Shown: piece after piece, positions 9,695 to 18,155 of the stretch
Layout: every line of letters starts with the position of its first letter
Numbering within the stretch: position 1 is the stretch's first letter
DNA from: an uncultured Desulfobacteraceae bacterium
GTDB taxonomy: Bacteria > Desulfobacterota > Desulfobacteria > Desulfobacterales > Desulfatirhabdiaceae
Direction: 5' to 3'
Length of the DNA stretch: 52,591 nt
NCBI GenBank assembly: GCA_903909505.1
Contig: CAIVVZ010000126.1
Location: 1-52,591 of the forward strand
Made by a program: the position numbers and the translations under genes
The notes under the pieces: generated by a model
What the model saw: the letters and a program-made list of their open reading frames with translations, nothing else
What the model was told of the DNA's origin: nothing
The model's database searches: none

Positions 9695-9756
9695 ATGATG
9701 AATCTTTATCCCAGAATATCCTGATAATTCATTTTTTGCAGGATCAGGAGCCCTTG

Positions 9757-10149
9757 ATGAAAATTATGGTTGCTTTTGATGGAACAAATGTTTCCAATGA
9801 GGCATTGAAAATCGGCAGAGAATATGCAACCGCGATGAACGCCAGGGTATATCTGGTGATGTCGATGGTTGGTGGGCCGGAAGTGCCGCGCCAGAAATTT
9901 GTAAAGCATGAACATATCCTGGATTTTGCCCAGGCCCAGTTCATGGAGGCCAAAATTCCCTGTGAAACCCATCTGTCGGTTCGCGGACTGGAGGCGGGGG
10001 AAGACCTGGTTCAGTTTGCCAGAGAGAATGAAATCGACCTGATTGTTATCGGGGTCAGGCGAAGATCCAAAGTCGGCAAGATCGTTTTTGGATCAACGGC
10101 CCAGTATGTTGTTCTGAAAGCTCCCTGTCCGGTATTGTCGGTCAAATAG
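9757..10149 (+). CDS. Universal stress protein (UspA family)
   Basis: Single-domain Usp of 130 residues. It begins KIMVAFDGTNVSNEALKIG and ends LKAPCPVLSVK, both family hallmarks. The nucleotide-binding loop IGVRRRSKVGKIVFGST keeps the final G-S/T but has Arg-Arg where the usual second Gly would be, so ATP binding may be altered. The frame is open from TTG 9736, but ATG 9757 with AGGAG at 9746-9750 is clearly the start. It ends 4 nt before ygiQ. The exact stress role is unknown. Confidence 0.9.
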   Translation: MKIMVAFDGTNVSNEALKIGREYATAMNARVYLVMSMVGGPEVPRQKFVKHEHILDFAQAQFMEAKIPCETHLSVRGLEAGEDLVQFARENEIDLIVIGVRRRSKVGKIVFGSTAQYVVLKAPCPVLSVK

Positions 10150-10153
10150 GAAA

Positions 10154-11842
10154 ATGTTTTTACCCACCACGCCGGAAGAAGTCGAATCACTGGGGTGGCA
10201 TCAGCTTGACGTTGTTCTGATCACCGGCGACAGTTATGTGGACAGCCCCTTTATCGGTGCAGCGGTAATCGGTAAAGTTCTTTTGCGGCAGGGGTATCGG
10301 GTAGGCGTCATTGCACAGCCGGATATCCAGTCCGGAAGCGATATCTCCCGACTGGGAGAACCGCTGCTGTTCTGGGGGGTGACTTCCGGCAGCGTGGACT
10401 CGATGGTGGCCAATTACACGGCGACCGGAAAACGCCGGAAACACGATGACTATACCCCCGGAGGTCTTAACGTCCGCAGGCCGGACCGGGCAATCATCGT
10501 TTATTCGAATCTCATTCGCAGATATTTCAAACCCACCGTCCCCATCGTCCTGGGCGGCATAGAAGCCAGTCTCAGGCGTATTCCCCATTACGATTGCTGG
10601 TCCAATGCCGTGCGCAGATCCATCCTGTTTGACGCCAAGGCCGACATCCTGATCTATGGGATGGGGGAAAAAGCCGTCCTGTCTCTTGCCGGCAAGTTAA
10701 AGCGCCAAGAATCCTTCACGGATACCCGCGGCATCTGTTATATTGCCGGCAGCGCCCGATCCGACTGTATCGAAATGGAGCCTTTCGAGAAGGTGTCAGC
10801 CGATCCCCAGTCGTTTTCACGGATGTTTCATCTCTTTTATCAGAACAATGATCCGGTGACGGCTAAAGGGTTGTGCCAGAAACACGGCGCCCGGTATCTC
10901 ATCCACATGCCTCCCTGTCCGCCGCTTTCCCAATCCGAGATGGATGCGGTCCATGATCTGAACTATGAGCGGGATCTGCATCCGTTTTACCGGAAACAAG
11001 GGGATGTCCGGGCCCTTGAGACCATCCGGTTTTCGGTTTCCACGCACAGGGGGTGTTACGGTGAGTGTGGTTTCTGCGCCATTGCCGTGCATCAGGGCAG
11101 AACCGTTCAATGGCGAAGTCAGGTCTCCATTCTGCGCGAGGTGAAAGCACTTACCGCCCATCCGGCGTTTAAGGGCGTCATTTCGGATGTCGGAGGGCCG
11201 ACGGCGAACATGTATGGATTTGAATGCCGCATAAAACAGGTCAAGGGTGCATGCGGCGATAAACGCTGCCTGCATCCCGCAATCTGCGATCACCTCAAGG
11301 TGGATCACCGTCATCAGATCGATCTGCTAAAGGCGATCCGGGAAATAAAGGGTATCCGGCATGTTTTTGTGGCATCCGGAATCCGGTATGACCTGATTCT
11401 TTCCGATCGGGAAAACGGGCTGAGGTATTTAACCGACGTGGTGCATCACCATACTTCCGGTCAGATGAAAATCGCGCCCGAGCATACGGAAAAGGAGGTG
11501 CTCGATCTCATGGGAAAACCCGGAATGGATAGCCTGATTGAATTTAAACGCTTGTTTGACTCGGTCTGTCAAACATCCGGAAAGCAGCTCTATCTGACCT
11601 ATTATTTCATGGCCGCGCATCCCGGCTGCACCGAGGCCCACATGAGCCGGTTAAAGACATTCGTGTCCCGTCACCTGCACCTGATTCCGGAGCAGGTTCA
11701 AGTCTTCACTCCCACGCCATCGACGGTTTCAACGCTGGTTTACCATACCGGCGTTCATCCGGCTTCCGGTGCGCCCGTATTCTGTGAAAAACAAGTCAAG
11801 AAGAAAGAAAAGCAAAAACAAATCCTGCTGAAACGATCATGA
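10154..11842 (+). CDS. ygiQ: YgiQ-family radical SAM protein
   Basis: Radical S-adenosylmethionine enzyme of the UPF0313/YgiQ family, substrate unknown. The N-terminal part is B12-binding-like (LDVVLITGDSYVDSPFIGAA). The radical SAM core has Cys 301, 305 and 308 in GCYGECGFC, the CxxxCxxC ligands of the [4Fe-4S] cluster. A C-terminal TLVYHTGVHP region is also typical. At 562 residues it is slightly shorter than long YgiQ proteins, lacking much of the Lys/Arg-rich tail (it ends KKKEKQKQILLKRS). An AGGAAA site precedes ATG. It is probably co-transcribed with the Usp gene. Confidence 0.93.
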   Translation: MFLPTTPEEVESLGWHQLDVVLITGDSYVDSPFIGAAVIGKVLLRQGYRVGVIAQPDIQSGSDISRLGEPLLFWGVTSGSVDSMVANYTATGKRRKHDDYTPGGLNVRRPDRAIIVYSNLIRRYFKPTVPIVLGGIEASLRRIPHYDCWSNAVRRSILFDAKADILIYGMGEKAVLSLAGKLKRQESFTDTRGICYIAGSARSDCIEMEPFEKVSADPQSFSRMFHLFYQNNDPVTAKGLCQKHGARYLIHMPPCPPLSQSEMDAVHDLNYERDLHPFYRKQGDVRALETIRFSVSTHRGCYGECGFCAIAVHQGRTVQWRSQVSILREVKALTAHPAFKGVISDVGGPTANMYGFECRIKQVKGACGDKRCLHPAICDHLKVDHRHQIDLLKAIREIKGIRHVFVASGIRYDLILSDRENGLRYLTDVVHHHTSGQMKIAPEHTEKEVLDLMGKPGMDSLIEFKRLFDSVCQTSGKQLYLTYYFMAAHPGCTEAHMSRLKTFVSRHLHLIPEQVQVFTPTPSTVSTLVYHTGVHPASGAPVFCEKQVKKKEKQKQILLKRS

Positions 11843-11879
11843 CCCTTCCGGGATGGTTTTGGAGCAGCCTTTTCGAGGA

Positions 11880-13073
11880 TCAGGAATAGATCACATTCAT
11901 GGGCAGCGGCGGGTATTTCCATATGCCGGGCCTGGGAAGAATGTGCTGGTTGGCAACGGACAGCCAGTAAAGATCCGGCTTCAGCTCCCGTAGTTTTCCA
12001 TCCTCCGGGGGACGGGCCTGGTTGGTATAGGAATAAGTTGCCTGGAAAATACTGATTCCGAATCCCCCTTTCCGGTTGACGACATAATTCCTGTAAAACG
12101 TATTGAGGGGAAGGTGATGGGTCTGGGCAACGGATTCCATTTCGGCGTTGGTGAGTTTTAAAAGGATGTATTTGGAAACTCCCCGCTCCGAAATGCGTAT
12201 CAGAGACCGGGACTCGCTGCTGCCCACATAGATGGTGGTAATGCAGGGAATGCGTTTCAAATACTGGGCGGCAACGATGGCTGCGGTCCGTCTGCCGCCG
12301 GCCATCAACGGAAGGCCGTGATATTCAAAAAATTTCTTTTGAATGTCCTCGGCGTGTTTATCGCCTTTTTCATAAAGATCCTTGGAAATATAGCGAAGGT
12401 TCAGGGCCAGATTTTCGGCGGCTTCGGCGATTGGCCAGTCAATCCGGACATGAAAATGAGACAGGCAGTACCGGTCCCGGTTACGGGAAGCCGGATCTCT
12501 CTGGATCAGAAGGCTGTAATCCACCGGCAGCAGGATTCTTAAAAAATCGACAAAATGAGCGGACTCGATGTACTTCTGATTCCGATCAAAGGTGTCGGAC
12601 AGCGGCAGGGTTTTGGATTGCAGCAGGTTGATCTTGGTGGTCTTGTTTTCGTCAAAAAACCGGATGTATTTTTTACAGGATGTCGGAATGGTATCCTCGA
12701 CAAAAATGACCAGAAACGTATTCTGGCACTCGTATTCCACATCCGGAATCCGGGCGCGCGGCTTTAATTCTCGTTTTTCCACAAAAGGAAAGGCCAGTTT
12801 TTTGCAGTGAAAATTGTTGTAGGAATCAATCAGGCCATACTGGATCATCTGCTGATCAAGCCCATCTCTCAAGAGTTCGTAATAGGATCTTCTCAAGCGG
12901 TTTGCCTGGCTGAGCTCTTCTCGAATGCTCCAGAATGCCAAAGGAATCTCCTGTATGATTTTATCAGGCAGCGGCCAAAATATATAAATGGTGGCCGCAA
13001 GCCGTGGACGGTTAATGGCCGTTCGATATTCCACGATAGTTGAAGACAATTTCTTGTCTATATCCGCTACCAT
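11880..13073 (-). CDS. Conserved-looking protein of unknown function (397 aa)
   Basis: I do not recognise the family. The product is soluble, with no signal peptide or membrane helix evident. Notable parts are LSHFHVRIDWPIAEAAENLA, AGGRRTAAIVAAQYLKRIP and a C-terminal half rich in aromatic residues. TTG 13085 opens the frame, but ATG 13073 with GAGG about 6 nt upstream is the better start. It converges on ygiQ with only ~35 nt between the stops, and lies 24 nt downstream of the TVP38-like gene on the same strand, so a two-gene unit is likely. Confidence 0.72.
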   Translation of the reverse strand: MVADIDKKLSSTIVEYRTAINRPRLAATIYIFWPLPDKIIQEIPLAFWSIREELSQANRLRRSYYELLRDGLDQQMIQYGLIDSYNNFHCKKLAFPFVEKRELKPRARIPDVEYECQNTFLVIFVEDTIPTSCKKYIRFFDENKTTKINLLQSKTLPLSDTFDRNQKYIESAHFVDFLRILLPVDYSLLIQRDPASRNRDRYCLSHFHVRIDWPIAEAAENLALNLRYISKDLYEKGDKHAEDIQKKFFEYHGLPLMAGGRRTAAIVAAQYLKRIPCITTIYVGSSESRSLIRISERGVSKYILLKLTNAEMESVAQTHHLPLNTFYRNYVVNRKGGFGISIFQATYSYTNQARPPEDGKLRELKPDLYWLSVANQHILPRPGIWKYPPLPMNVIYS

Positions 13074-13097
13074 CAATCGCCTCAATGGTCAAGACCT

Positions 13098-13808
13098 TCA
13101 TTTACCGTTGAGCTTTTCCATCCAGTTGTACAGATTTTCTTTGTAGCGATAGGATAAATATGCAGATACAATGCAGAACACGGTGATGACCATCATCAGG
13201 ACATACTCTTGTTCATACAGGGAAGCTCCCTGAACGCTGAGCGCCAGGGTCCCGGGCATTCGGCCGAATGTTGCCATGACAAAAAAAAGCTTGAAAGGAA
13301 TGTTGCTGATGCCCAGAAACAGGCACAGATAATCCTTCGGAAATCCGGGGAATAAAAAACAAATAAACAGGACAATGGCGCCTTGCCGGTGAACCAGCTT
13401 GTCGAGCTGTTTTATCTGGCTTGCCGGAATCAGTTTTCGGATAAACTGCTTTCCCAGCAACCGGCCAATGCCGAAATTGATCAGGGAGCCGACAGAAAGG
13501 CCGATGCTGGAGTACAAAAAGCCTTTAAATGCCCCAAAAAGAAACCCGCCGATAAATCCGGTCGCCTCGCCGGGAATGGGTGCGATAACAACCTGGAGAA
13601 TCTGAATCCCAGTAAAGACAACCGGCGCAGCCATTCCCCAGGAAACGATGTAGGACTGAATGGCCTCCCGATCTGTCATGAGATCATAAAAATGAACAGT
13701 CATCTTCCAGATCGGGATTCTGAAATAATATCCCGCAAGGATCAGAAGACCCACGGCTACTGATGTGAATATTTTCGTTTGTAAACTCATATGGTTAACT
13801 TTCGTCAC
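13098..13808 (-). CDS. TVP38/TMEM64 (DedA superfamily, SNARE-associated) membrane protein
   Basis: Integral membrane protein of ~230 residues with the VTT-domain signature: a re-entrant APIPGEATGFIGGFLFG segment and a second LFPGFPKDYLCLFLGIS segment, each with the conserved Pro/Gly. DedA/VTT proteins are thought to act as lipid scramblases or proton-dependent transporters; the substrate here is unknown. The start is either GTG 13808 or ATG 13790, neither with a strong Shine-Dalgarno. It marks the left, non-island flank of the defence region. Confidence 0.87.
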   Translation of the reverse strand: MTKVNHMSLQTKIFTSVAVGLLILAGYYFRIPIWKMTVHFYDLMTDREAIQSYIVSWGMAAPVVFTGIQILQVVIAPIPGEATGFIGGFLFGAFKGFLYSSIGLSVGSLINFGIGRLLGKQFIRKLIPASQIKQLDKLVHRQGAIVLFICFLFPGFPKDYLCLFLGISNIPFKLFFVMATFGRMPGTLALSVQGASLYEQEYVLMMVITVFCIVSAYLSYRYKENLYNWMEKLNGK

Positions 13809-13926
13809 TGTTTTGAGTCAAAATAAATCTCCTCTCAACAATCTGTGGAACTCAGATTTTCTGCAACAGTGGAAGTTTAAATCGGTAACAGACAAATCTG
13901 TGCTGAAATCACAAAACGCTTTCACT

Positions 13927-13942
13927 ATACCACAACTGGTAT
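13927..13942. promoter_or_regulatory. 16-bp palindrome upstream of mqsRA
   Basis: Perfect arms ATACCA and TGGTAT separated by CAAC, 100 nt before mqsR and between it and the divergent TVP38-like gene. Size and symmetry suit a dimeric HTH repressor such as an MqsA-like antitoxin. It could regulate either gene; no direct evidence. Confidence 0.4.
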
Positions 13943-14007
13943 GATAATGGACAGATATCTTTCAAATGGTGATCCACATCGCGTGGGCAAAATGATCATG
14001 ATGGGTC

Positions 14008-14036
14008 TTGACATTACACCATAAAGATGTCATATT
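14008..14036 (+). promoter_or_regulatory. mqsRA promoter with overlapping palindromic operator
   Basis: A consensus -35 TTGACA (14008-14013), a 17-nt spacer and -10 CATATT (14031-14036). Arms TGACAT (14009-14014) and ATGTCA (14027-14032) form an inverted repeat covering the -35 and the start of the -10, a typical place for an autorepressor. The expected transcription start falls at about 14043, directly at the mqsR ATG (14044), implying a leaderless or nearly leaderless mRNA. Confidence 0.6.
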
Positions 14037-14043
14037 TTAATAA

Positions 14044-14361
14044 ATGGAAAAGCGAAAACCAACTTACGATCTTGGAGCATTAAAGGCTTCGTTTAATAGC
14101 GAGAAGAAACTTGCTATTACCGTCAAGGCGTTTCGAAGCGCTGCTGAATTGGGTTTTGGTCGTGTCGAGATTGTGGATACGATTCAAACCATGCAACGGA
14201 GTCACTTTTATAAATCCATGACTTCACAAACCAATCATCGGCTTTGGCAGGATGTTTATCACGTTCCATCGCCGGCTGGTGTGCTATATATAAAGTTTAC
14301 CTCAGATGTGATCACAGATTTTTTGTTGCTGTCTTTCAAGGAGAAAAATAATGACCAATGA
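14044..14361 (+). CDS. mqsR: MqsR-family mRNA interferase toxin
   Basis: Toxin of a type II toxin-antitoxin pair; MqsR is a ribosome-independent RNase of the RelE fold that cleaves mainly at GCU. Of 105 residues, the family core is evident: MEKRKPTYDL at the start, SHFYKSMTS, HRLWQDVYHVP, VLYIKFT and the terminal LLLSFKEK. There is no Shine-Dalgarno before ATG, and the promoter places the start codon at the 5' end of the mRNA. It overlaps the antitoxin gene by 11 nt. The order toxin-then-antitoxin is that of E. coli mqsRA. Confidence 0.9.
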   Translation: MEKRKPTYDLGALKASFNSEKKLAITVKAFRSAAELGFGRVEIVDTIQTMQRSHFYKSMTSQTNHRLWQDVYHVPSPAGVLYIKFTSDVITDFLLLSFKEKNNDQ

Positions 14362-14803
14362 TCCTGTCTATCCCGAAACAGGTGCAGCGATGCATCGTGG
14401 TGTAAGGCCGGTAACCCTTTCCTACAAAGGTGAGGAGATCACCTTTGATATGCCCGGCTGGTATTGCGATGATTCGGAAGATGGCATCGTTACTGGTGAG
14501 GATATGAAAGTATCTGACCGAATGTTGAACCGACTCAAGGCCCGAGGTGAGGGATTACTTGAACCGGAGGAAATCCGCCGCATCCGTAAAAAGCTCAGTC
14601 TCAGTCAGGCAATGGCTGGACAAATGATCGGGGGAGGGCCCCGCGCTTTCCAGAAATATGAGAGCGGTGATCTGCTGCCGAGCCGGGCCATCAGCAGCGC
14701 CTTGGCATTGCTCGATCACGACCCCAAAGCATTGTCGGTACTCAAAGCACGACGACATAGGCCTATCTCTGTCGAGTCGCGCCATGACGGACCACGGCCA
14801 TGA
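14351..14803 (+). CDS. mqsA: MqsA/YgiT-type HTH antitoxin with eroded zinc site
   Basis: Antitoxin partner and probable autorepressor. The C-terminal half has a canonical XRE helix-turn-helix (EEIRRIRKKLSLSQAMAGQM then GGGPRAFQKYESGDLLPSRA). The N-terminal half has YKGEEITFDMPGWYC, as in this MqsA subgroup, but the expected Cys ligands are mostly gone: the N-terminal CPxTG-type motif reads VYPETG, and WYCDDSED has one Cys only. Zinc-mediated folding is therefore doubtful. An AAGGAG site lies inside the end of mqsR. It converges on the SLOG gene across a 215-nt spacer. Confidence 0.87.
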   Translation: MTNDPVYPETGAAMHRGVRPVTLSYKGEEITFDMPGWYCDDSEDGIVTGEDMKVSDRMLNRLKARGEGLLEPEEIRRIRKKLSLSQAMAGQMIGGGPRAFQKYESGDLLPSRAISSALALLDHDPKALSVLKARRHRPISVESRHDGPRP

Positions 14804-15018
14804 TTCGACGTATGCGTTGTCCCTGAACGCATTCAATGTCCTGCGTGACGAGCTCCCTGTCCTGAAAAGTGCGCGAAGACTTTCTTATCGGAAACGGATT
14901 TACCAGACTGCCATGCCGCCCATAAAAACGCTTTGCTGCAAAGCTGCTTGTAAAGATTTATGATCTTTGACATGTTCTGTCCCAAGCAGATTTAGATAGA
15001 CTGTGAACTAATTAAAAC

Positions 15019-15717
15019 CTAATCTCTCATGTGCATTGATCTGGCAATATCCTGAACCACAATGGGGGCGATCAAGTCGATGTTGTTCTCATGATAAACG
15101 ACATGCCGCTCCTTGTCCGATAGACAGTTGGGCTCATGCTGTTTTTGCTGTTCCAACTCCTGGATGATTCTTCCGGTTTCACCGTTCATGACACCAAGCA
15201 GGTACACGGGACCTCCGGGATTTTGCTTGAGGAAGCGCTCGTATTCATCGCGAATACCTGGTTTGTTCCCGAGATATCCGCTCGTTTTTCCCCCAATGAA
15301 GATGGCGGCCTGGGATGCGCCGCACATGGCATCCCGCATCTCGCTGAGTTCCAATTCCATGGGAACATCTCCCTGTTCGCTTCCGATCCAGTGAATCTCC
15401 CTAAATGCCTCTATATCCCGGATTTCTTCGGGCGCCTGCTCTCGAAAACGGCGAAGCTGGTACAGGAGAACTGCTTCTTTTTCACCGTTTATGGATAAAG
15501 CCGCCTTTCTGACGAGAGGCGTCACTGTAGGGTGTCCGCCAAAAACGATCTGTCCTCCGGAGGCAATAATCTTTTGCGTAAAAAGGATCAAAGCCGTCAA
15601 AATGTCTTGAGCATCCATAAGTGAGCTCAGCTCATTGGGCACACTGGCGGAGAGCATGACTGAGATACCTATTAGAGGTTTTTTGTGCTTAGCGTGATGT
15701 TTTTGCTTTACTACCAT
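15019..15717 (-). CDS. Standalone SLOG-superfamily protein
   Basis: Rossmann-like protein of 232 residues with SLOG (SMF/DprA-LOG) features: an N-terminal PLIGISVMLSAS strand, ASGGQIVFGGHPTVTPL (glycine-rich ligand loop), then AAIFIGGK, PGIRDEYERFLK and GPVYLLGVMNGETGRI. SLOG domains bind nucleotide-derived ligands; in Thoeris ThsA a SLOG domain senses the cyclic-ADP-ribose isomer made by a TIR protein. Here it is the last gene of the operon, 30 nt after the twin-TIR gene, with a CGGAGG site. No effector domain is fused, so it may sense or sequester a signal or act through a partner. The SLOG call is by motif, not by search. Confidence 0.75.
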   Translation of the reverse strand: MVVKQKHHAKHKKPLIGISVMLSASVPNELSSLMDAQDILTALILFTQKIIASGGQIVFGGHPTVTPLVRKAALSINGEKEAVLLYQLRRFREQAPEEIRDIEAFREIHWIGSEQGDVPMELELSEMRDAMCGASQAAIFIGGKTSGYLGNKPGIRDEYERFLKQNPGGPVYLLGVMNGETGRIIQELEQQKQHEPNCLSDKERHVVYHENNIDLIAPIVVQDIARSMHMRD

Positions 15718-15747
15718 AATTTACCTCCGGGATATGCCCTATGTGTG

Positions 15748-16890
15748 TTACACCATGGAAGAGATGAATTCATCTATGGTACCAATCTCAAGGGGGTCTC
15801 TTCTCCTTGCCCATTGAACAGTTTCCTTTTGGAAAGGAGAAAGGCAGGGACTCCGGTGGATAAAGTACGCCGTGGACACTTTCTTTCCCCTGCTTCGATA
15901 GTCTTTATAATCGTAATATAAGCGATAAAGCGATTCCAAGGAATGGGGTGCGTCTTCAAAGTGAAGGAGCACATTATGGATTTTCCGGGGTGAGACTCGG
16001 CGGGTGAGAAACACTTTGCGCGTTCCTTCGAGGCTGAGTTGAATTCCGTAGGTCTCCGCCAGAGTGTCCAAGGCGTCTTCAACCTTTAGATCAAAATGGA
16101 TCTTTGCCGTAATGGCATCTTGCAACAACTTTTCCAGGTGAGGGAGGCTGTTCATATCCAGATAGGGAAATACCGTGATTTCGGGGGGAAGAGACATCCT
16201 GCCTCCTGGCAACCGCAGAACCAGTATCTTGATCCGGTTGAGGATGGCCGTTTCCACCTCCTCTCGAATCCATTTCGAGTCGGCGGCCTCTGGAGAATCG
16301 ACAAGCAGAAGAAAATCCCGGTCAAAGATGGCCTCATGGATAAGCCGCTGAACGACATCCCCACCAGCAATATCTTCGGTGTCCAGAAACACCCGGTATT
16401 CCCGCTGGCTAAGGTAGTCATGGACGGCTGCGGCAACCGACGCACCATCTGATCTGCGGTAGGAAATGAACAGTTTACGGTCTCGTTTGAAAAGAGCCAG
16501 TCCGAGCCACGCTTTAATGTGTTCACAGACTTTTTTCCCATCGGTAACGGAAGAATCGTTGGCTTTCCATCCCAAGACGTTTCGCTTTGCGATTGGCTTG
16601 AGAACGTCGGGCAAGGATGAAAAGTAAAACAGTTGAGGATCTCCTGGCACTACGGGCACCACGGGAAGCCCCTCTTGAAGGCACTCGGTTAGCGTGTGGC
16701 CAAAAGCGGGGTCTTGAAAGGATTCTTCGGTCAAAACAAAGACCGCCACACCTCTGGCTCCGTCGGGGAGCTGGCCGTTATGGCCGTCCACATCAACTCC
16801 ATCTATCGCTGCAAAGTACTCCCTGATTTTATGGGCAATCTCGTTTCCGTCCGCTGCGGAAAAAACTTTCAGGATTCGTTTGAAAAGCAT
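15748..16890 (-). CDS. Twin-TIR protein (degenerate TIR + canonical TIR + C-terminal domain)
   Basis: A protein of 380 residues. Residues 139-228 are a textbook TIR domain: KLFISYRRSDG, VFLDTEDIAGGD and SKWIREEVETAI. Glu 211 is in the position of the catalytic Glu of NAD-cleaving TIRs. Residues 1-110 look like a second, worn TIR (RILKVFSAADG; VAVFVLTEESFQ; LPVVPVVPGD) lacking the YRRSD and W..xE features. Residues ~240-380 are an unrecognised domain (AYFIHRSPCLSPFQKET). The start ATG 16890 has AAGGAGG 5 nt upstream. It lies 50 nt after the TPR gene and 30 nt before SLOG. Likely an NADase or a cyclic-ADPR-type signal producer; this is inference. Confidence 0.85.
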   Translation of the reverse strand: MLFKRILKVFSAADGNEIAHKIREYFAAIDGVDVDGHNGQLPDGARGVAVFVLTEESFQDPAFGHTLTECLQEGLPVVPVVPGDPQLFYFSSLPDVLKPIAKRNVLGWKANDSSVTDGKKVCEHIKAWLGLALFKRDRKLFISYRRSDGASVAAAVHDYLSQREYRVFLDTEDIAGGDVVQRLIHEAIFDRDFLLLVDSPEAADSKWIREEVETAILNRIKILVLRLPGGRMSLPPEITVFPYLDMNSLPHLEKLLQDAITAKIHFDLKVEDALDTLAETYGIQLSLEGTRKVFLTRRVSPRKIHNVLLHFEDAPHSLESLYRLYYDYKDYRSRGKKVSTAYFIHRSPCLSPFQKETVQWARRRDPLEIGTIDEFISSMV

Positions 16891-16940
16891 GGCTCCTCCT
16901 TGGAGAATCAGGCATGAAGAAATGAACTGATGACCCGTCT

Positions 16941-18071
16941 TTACATTCGTTGAGTGACTGCGTTTTCCAGTCTCTTTATACGGGAAATACGTTCGTTGAG
17001 AATTTTAGTGTAGTGATCCGTCTCCAATCGGTCGTCTTCTTTTCCGGCTTCATCTGTCGCTCGTTCGTAGAAAAAAGCAGCCTCTGAAAGAAACTGCAGG
17101 CCGACTTTGGGTTTATGGATATTTTCAGGAGGATCAGGAAATACTGTGTCGTACTCATCATCTCGCACCTCCATACCCAGAGCTTCTCTGGCCCGGCAAA
17201 ACCTTTCATCGCCGAGAAACATAAGCTCGTTAAAGCTTCCTCCAAGGGGATGATTCGCCAGAGTGCGCTCCACATCCAGCCATCGCTGGGCCAAAATCAG
17301 AATACGCGAACAAGGGATGAAATCCTCTCCCGTTCTTCCCTCAAAAAGCTCCTGGTGATCTATGGTCGAAACAGCAAGGTCGGCTGCAGCGGAAAAGTCA
17401 TTGTACGATGTACGCTCCGCACGGAAGAGGAGGAGGCGGGCTTCATTGGTTTTAACTTTACATTCCTCGAGATTTTTCTTACAGGCTTCAATGGCTGTAA
17501 CCCATTTTCTGAGACTGGGGGCATTTCTTCGTTGAAAAGCGGCATGGCATAACCAGAAAAGATGGGACGCTGCGGTAAAGGAGGGATACTCTTCACGCCA
17601 GACATTCCAGGCATTCAGGTAAAGGTGGTACGCCGCTTCATAATCGCCACGGTTGAACTCCAACTTTCCTTCCAGCAAATCCAGCAAATGCTTCCATTCC
17701 TCCTTGCGACTCGTTTCCAGCCAGGACCGGGTTTGCTCAATAAACTTGCGGCAAAAAGAAACCGATTTTCGCATTATGCATAAATTGATGGTCGTTATAG
17801 ATGCAGCGTAAACGTTCGCCGGATCTGCTTCCGGGCTGCCGCTGGCAGCCGCTTCCATCAGGATGGGCAAGGCCTCATCGCATCTTCCGGCTTCAAACAG
17901 ACATTCGCCTTCCCAAAATAAACAGTTCACCCGGCTTCTTCCATCCTGGTGTGCTTCGGCTATTTCTCCTGCCTGATGGAAGAATCGGGCTGCTTTGAGA
18001 TTCAATCCACCCTTGTATGCTTCCCGTGCCATCTCTTTCAGGTGTTCAATGGTGGATTCAGGTGTGGTCAT
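16941..18071 (-). CDS. TPR-like helical repeat protein, copy 1 (downstream paralogue)
   Basis: A soluble, almost wholly helical protein of 376 residues with TPR-like units (LKAARFFHQAGEIAEAHQD; FEAGRCDEALPILMEAAASG; FNRGDYEAAYHLYLNAW). It is a clear paralogue of the gene just upstream: 43 of the first 60 residues are identical by my count, and LGMEVRDDEYDT is shared near the C-terminus. TPR proteins in immune operons usually act as recognition scaffolds or partner adaptors; here the neighbour is an HSP90-like protein, and TPR proteins are the classic HSP90 co-chaperones in eukaryotes. No enzymatic motif is visible. The function is unknown. Confidence 0.8.
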   Translation of the reverse strand: MTTPESTIEHLKEMAREAYKGGLNLKAARFFHQAGEIAEAHQDGRSRVNCLFWEGECLFEAGRCDEALPILMEAAASGSPEADPANVYAASITTINLCIMRKSVSFCRKFIEQTRSWLETSRKEEWKHLLDLLEGKLEFNRGDYEAAYHLYLNAWNVWREEYPSFTAASHLFWLCHAAFQRRNAPSLRKWVTAIEACKKNLEECKVKTNEARLLLFRAERTSYNDFSAAADLAVSTIDHQELFEGRTGEDFIPCSRILILAQRWLDVERTLANHPLGGSFNELMFLGDERFCRAREALGMEVRDDEYDTVFPDPPENIHKPKVGLQFLSEAAFFYERATDEAGKEDDRLETDHYTKILNERISRIKRLENAVTQRM

Positions 18072-18155
18072 GGCATAGTCACCTGTGTACGTTTTCCGCT
18101 GAAAGTCTTGATGTAATATTCTTCACAATAGAAATGAGATATGCACCGGATGATT

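Noticed and set aside
14658..14963. A frame overlapping the end of mqsA and running toward the SLOG gene
   Set aside because: It overlaps mqsA out of frame, has no ribosome site and no recognisable domain.
15825..15845. A CCTTTTGGAAAGG palindrome resembling the dispersed repeat
   Set aside because: It lies inside the twin-TIR coding sequence and encodes ordinary residues (SPFQKETV), so chance is the simpler explanation.
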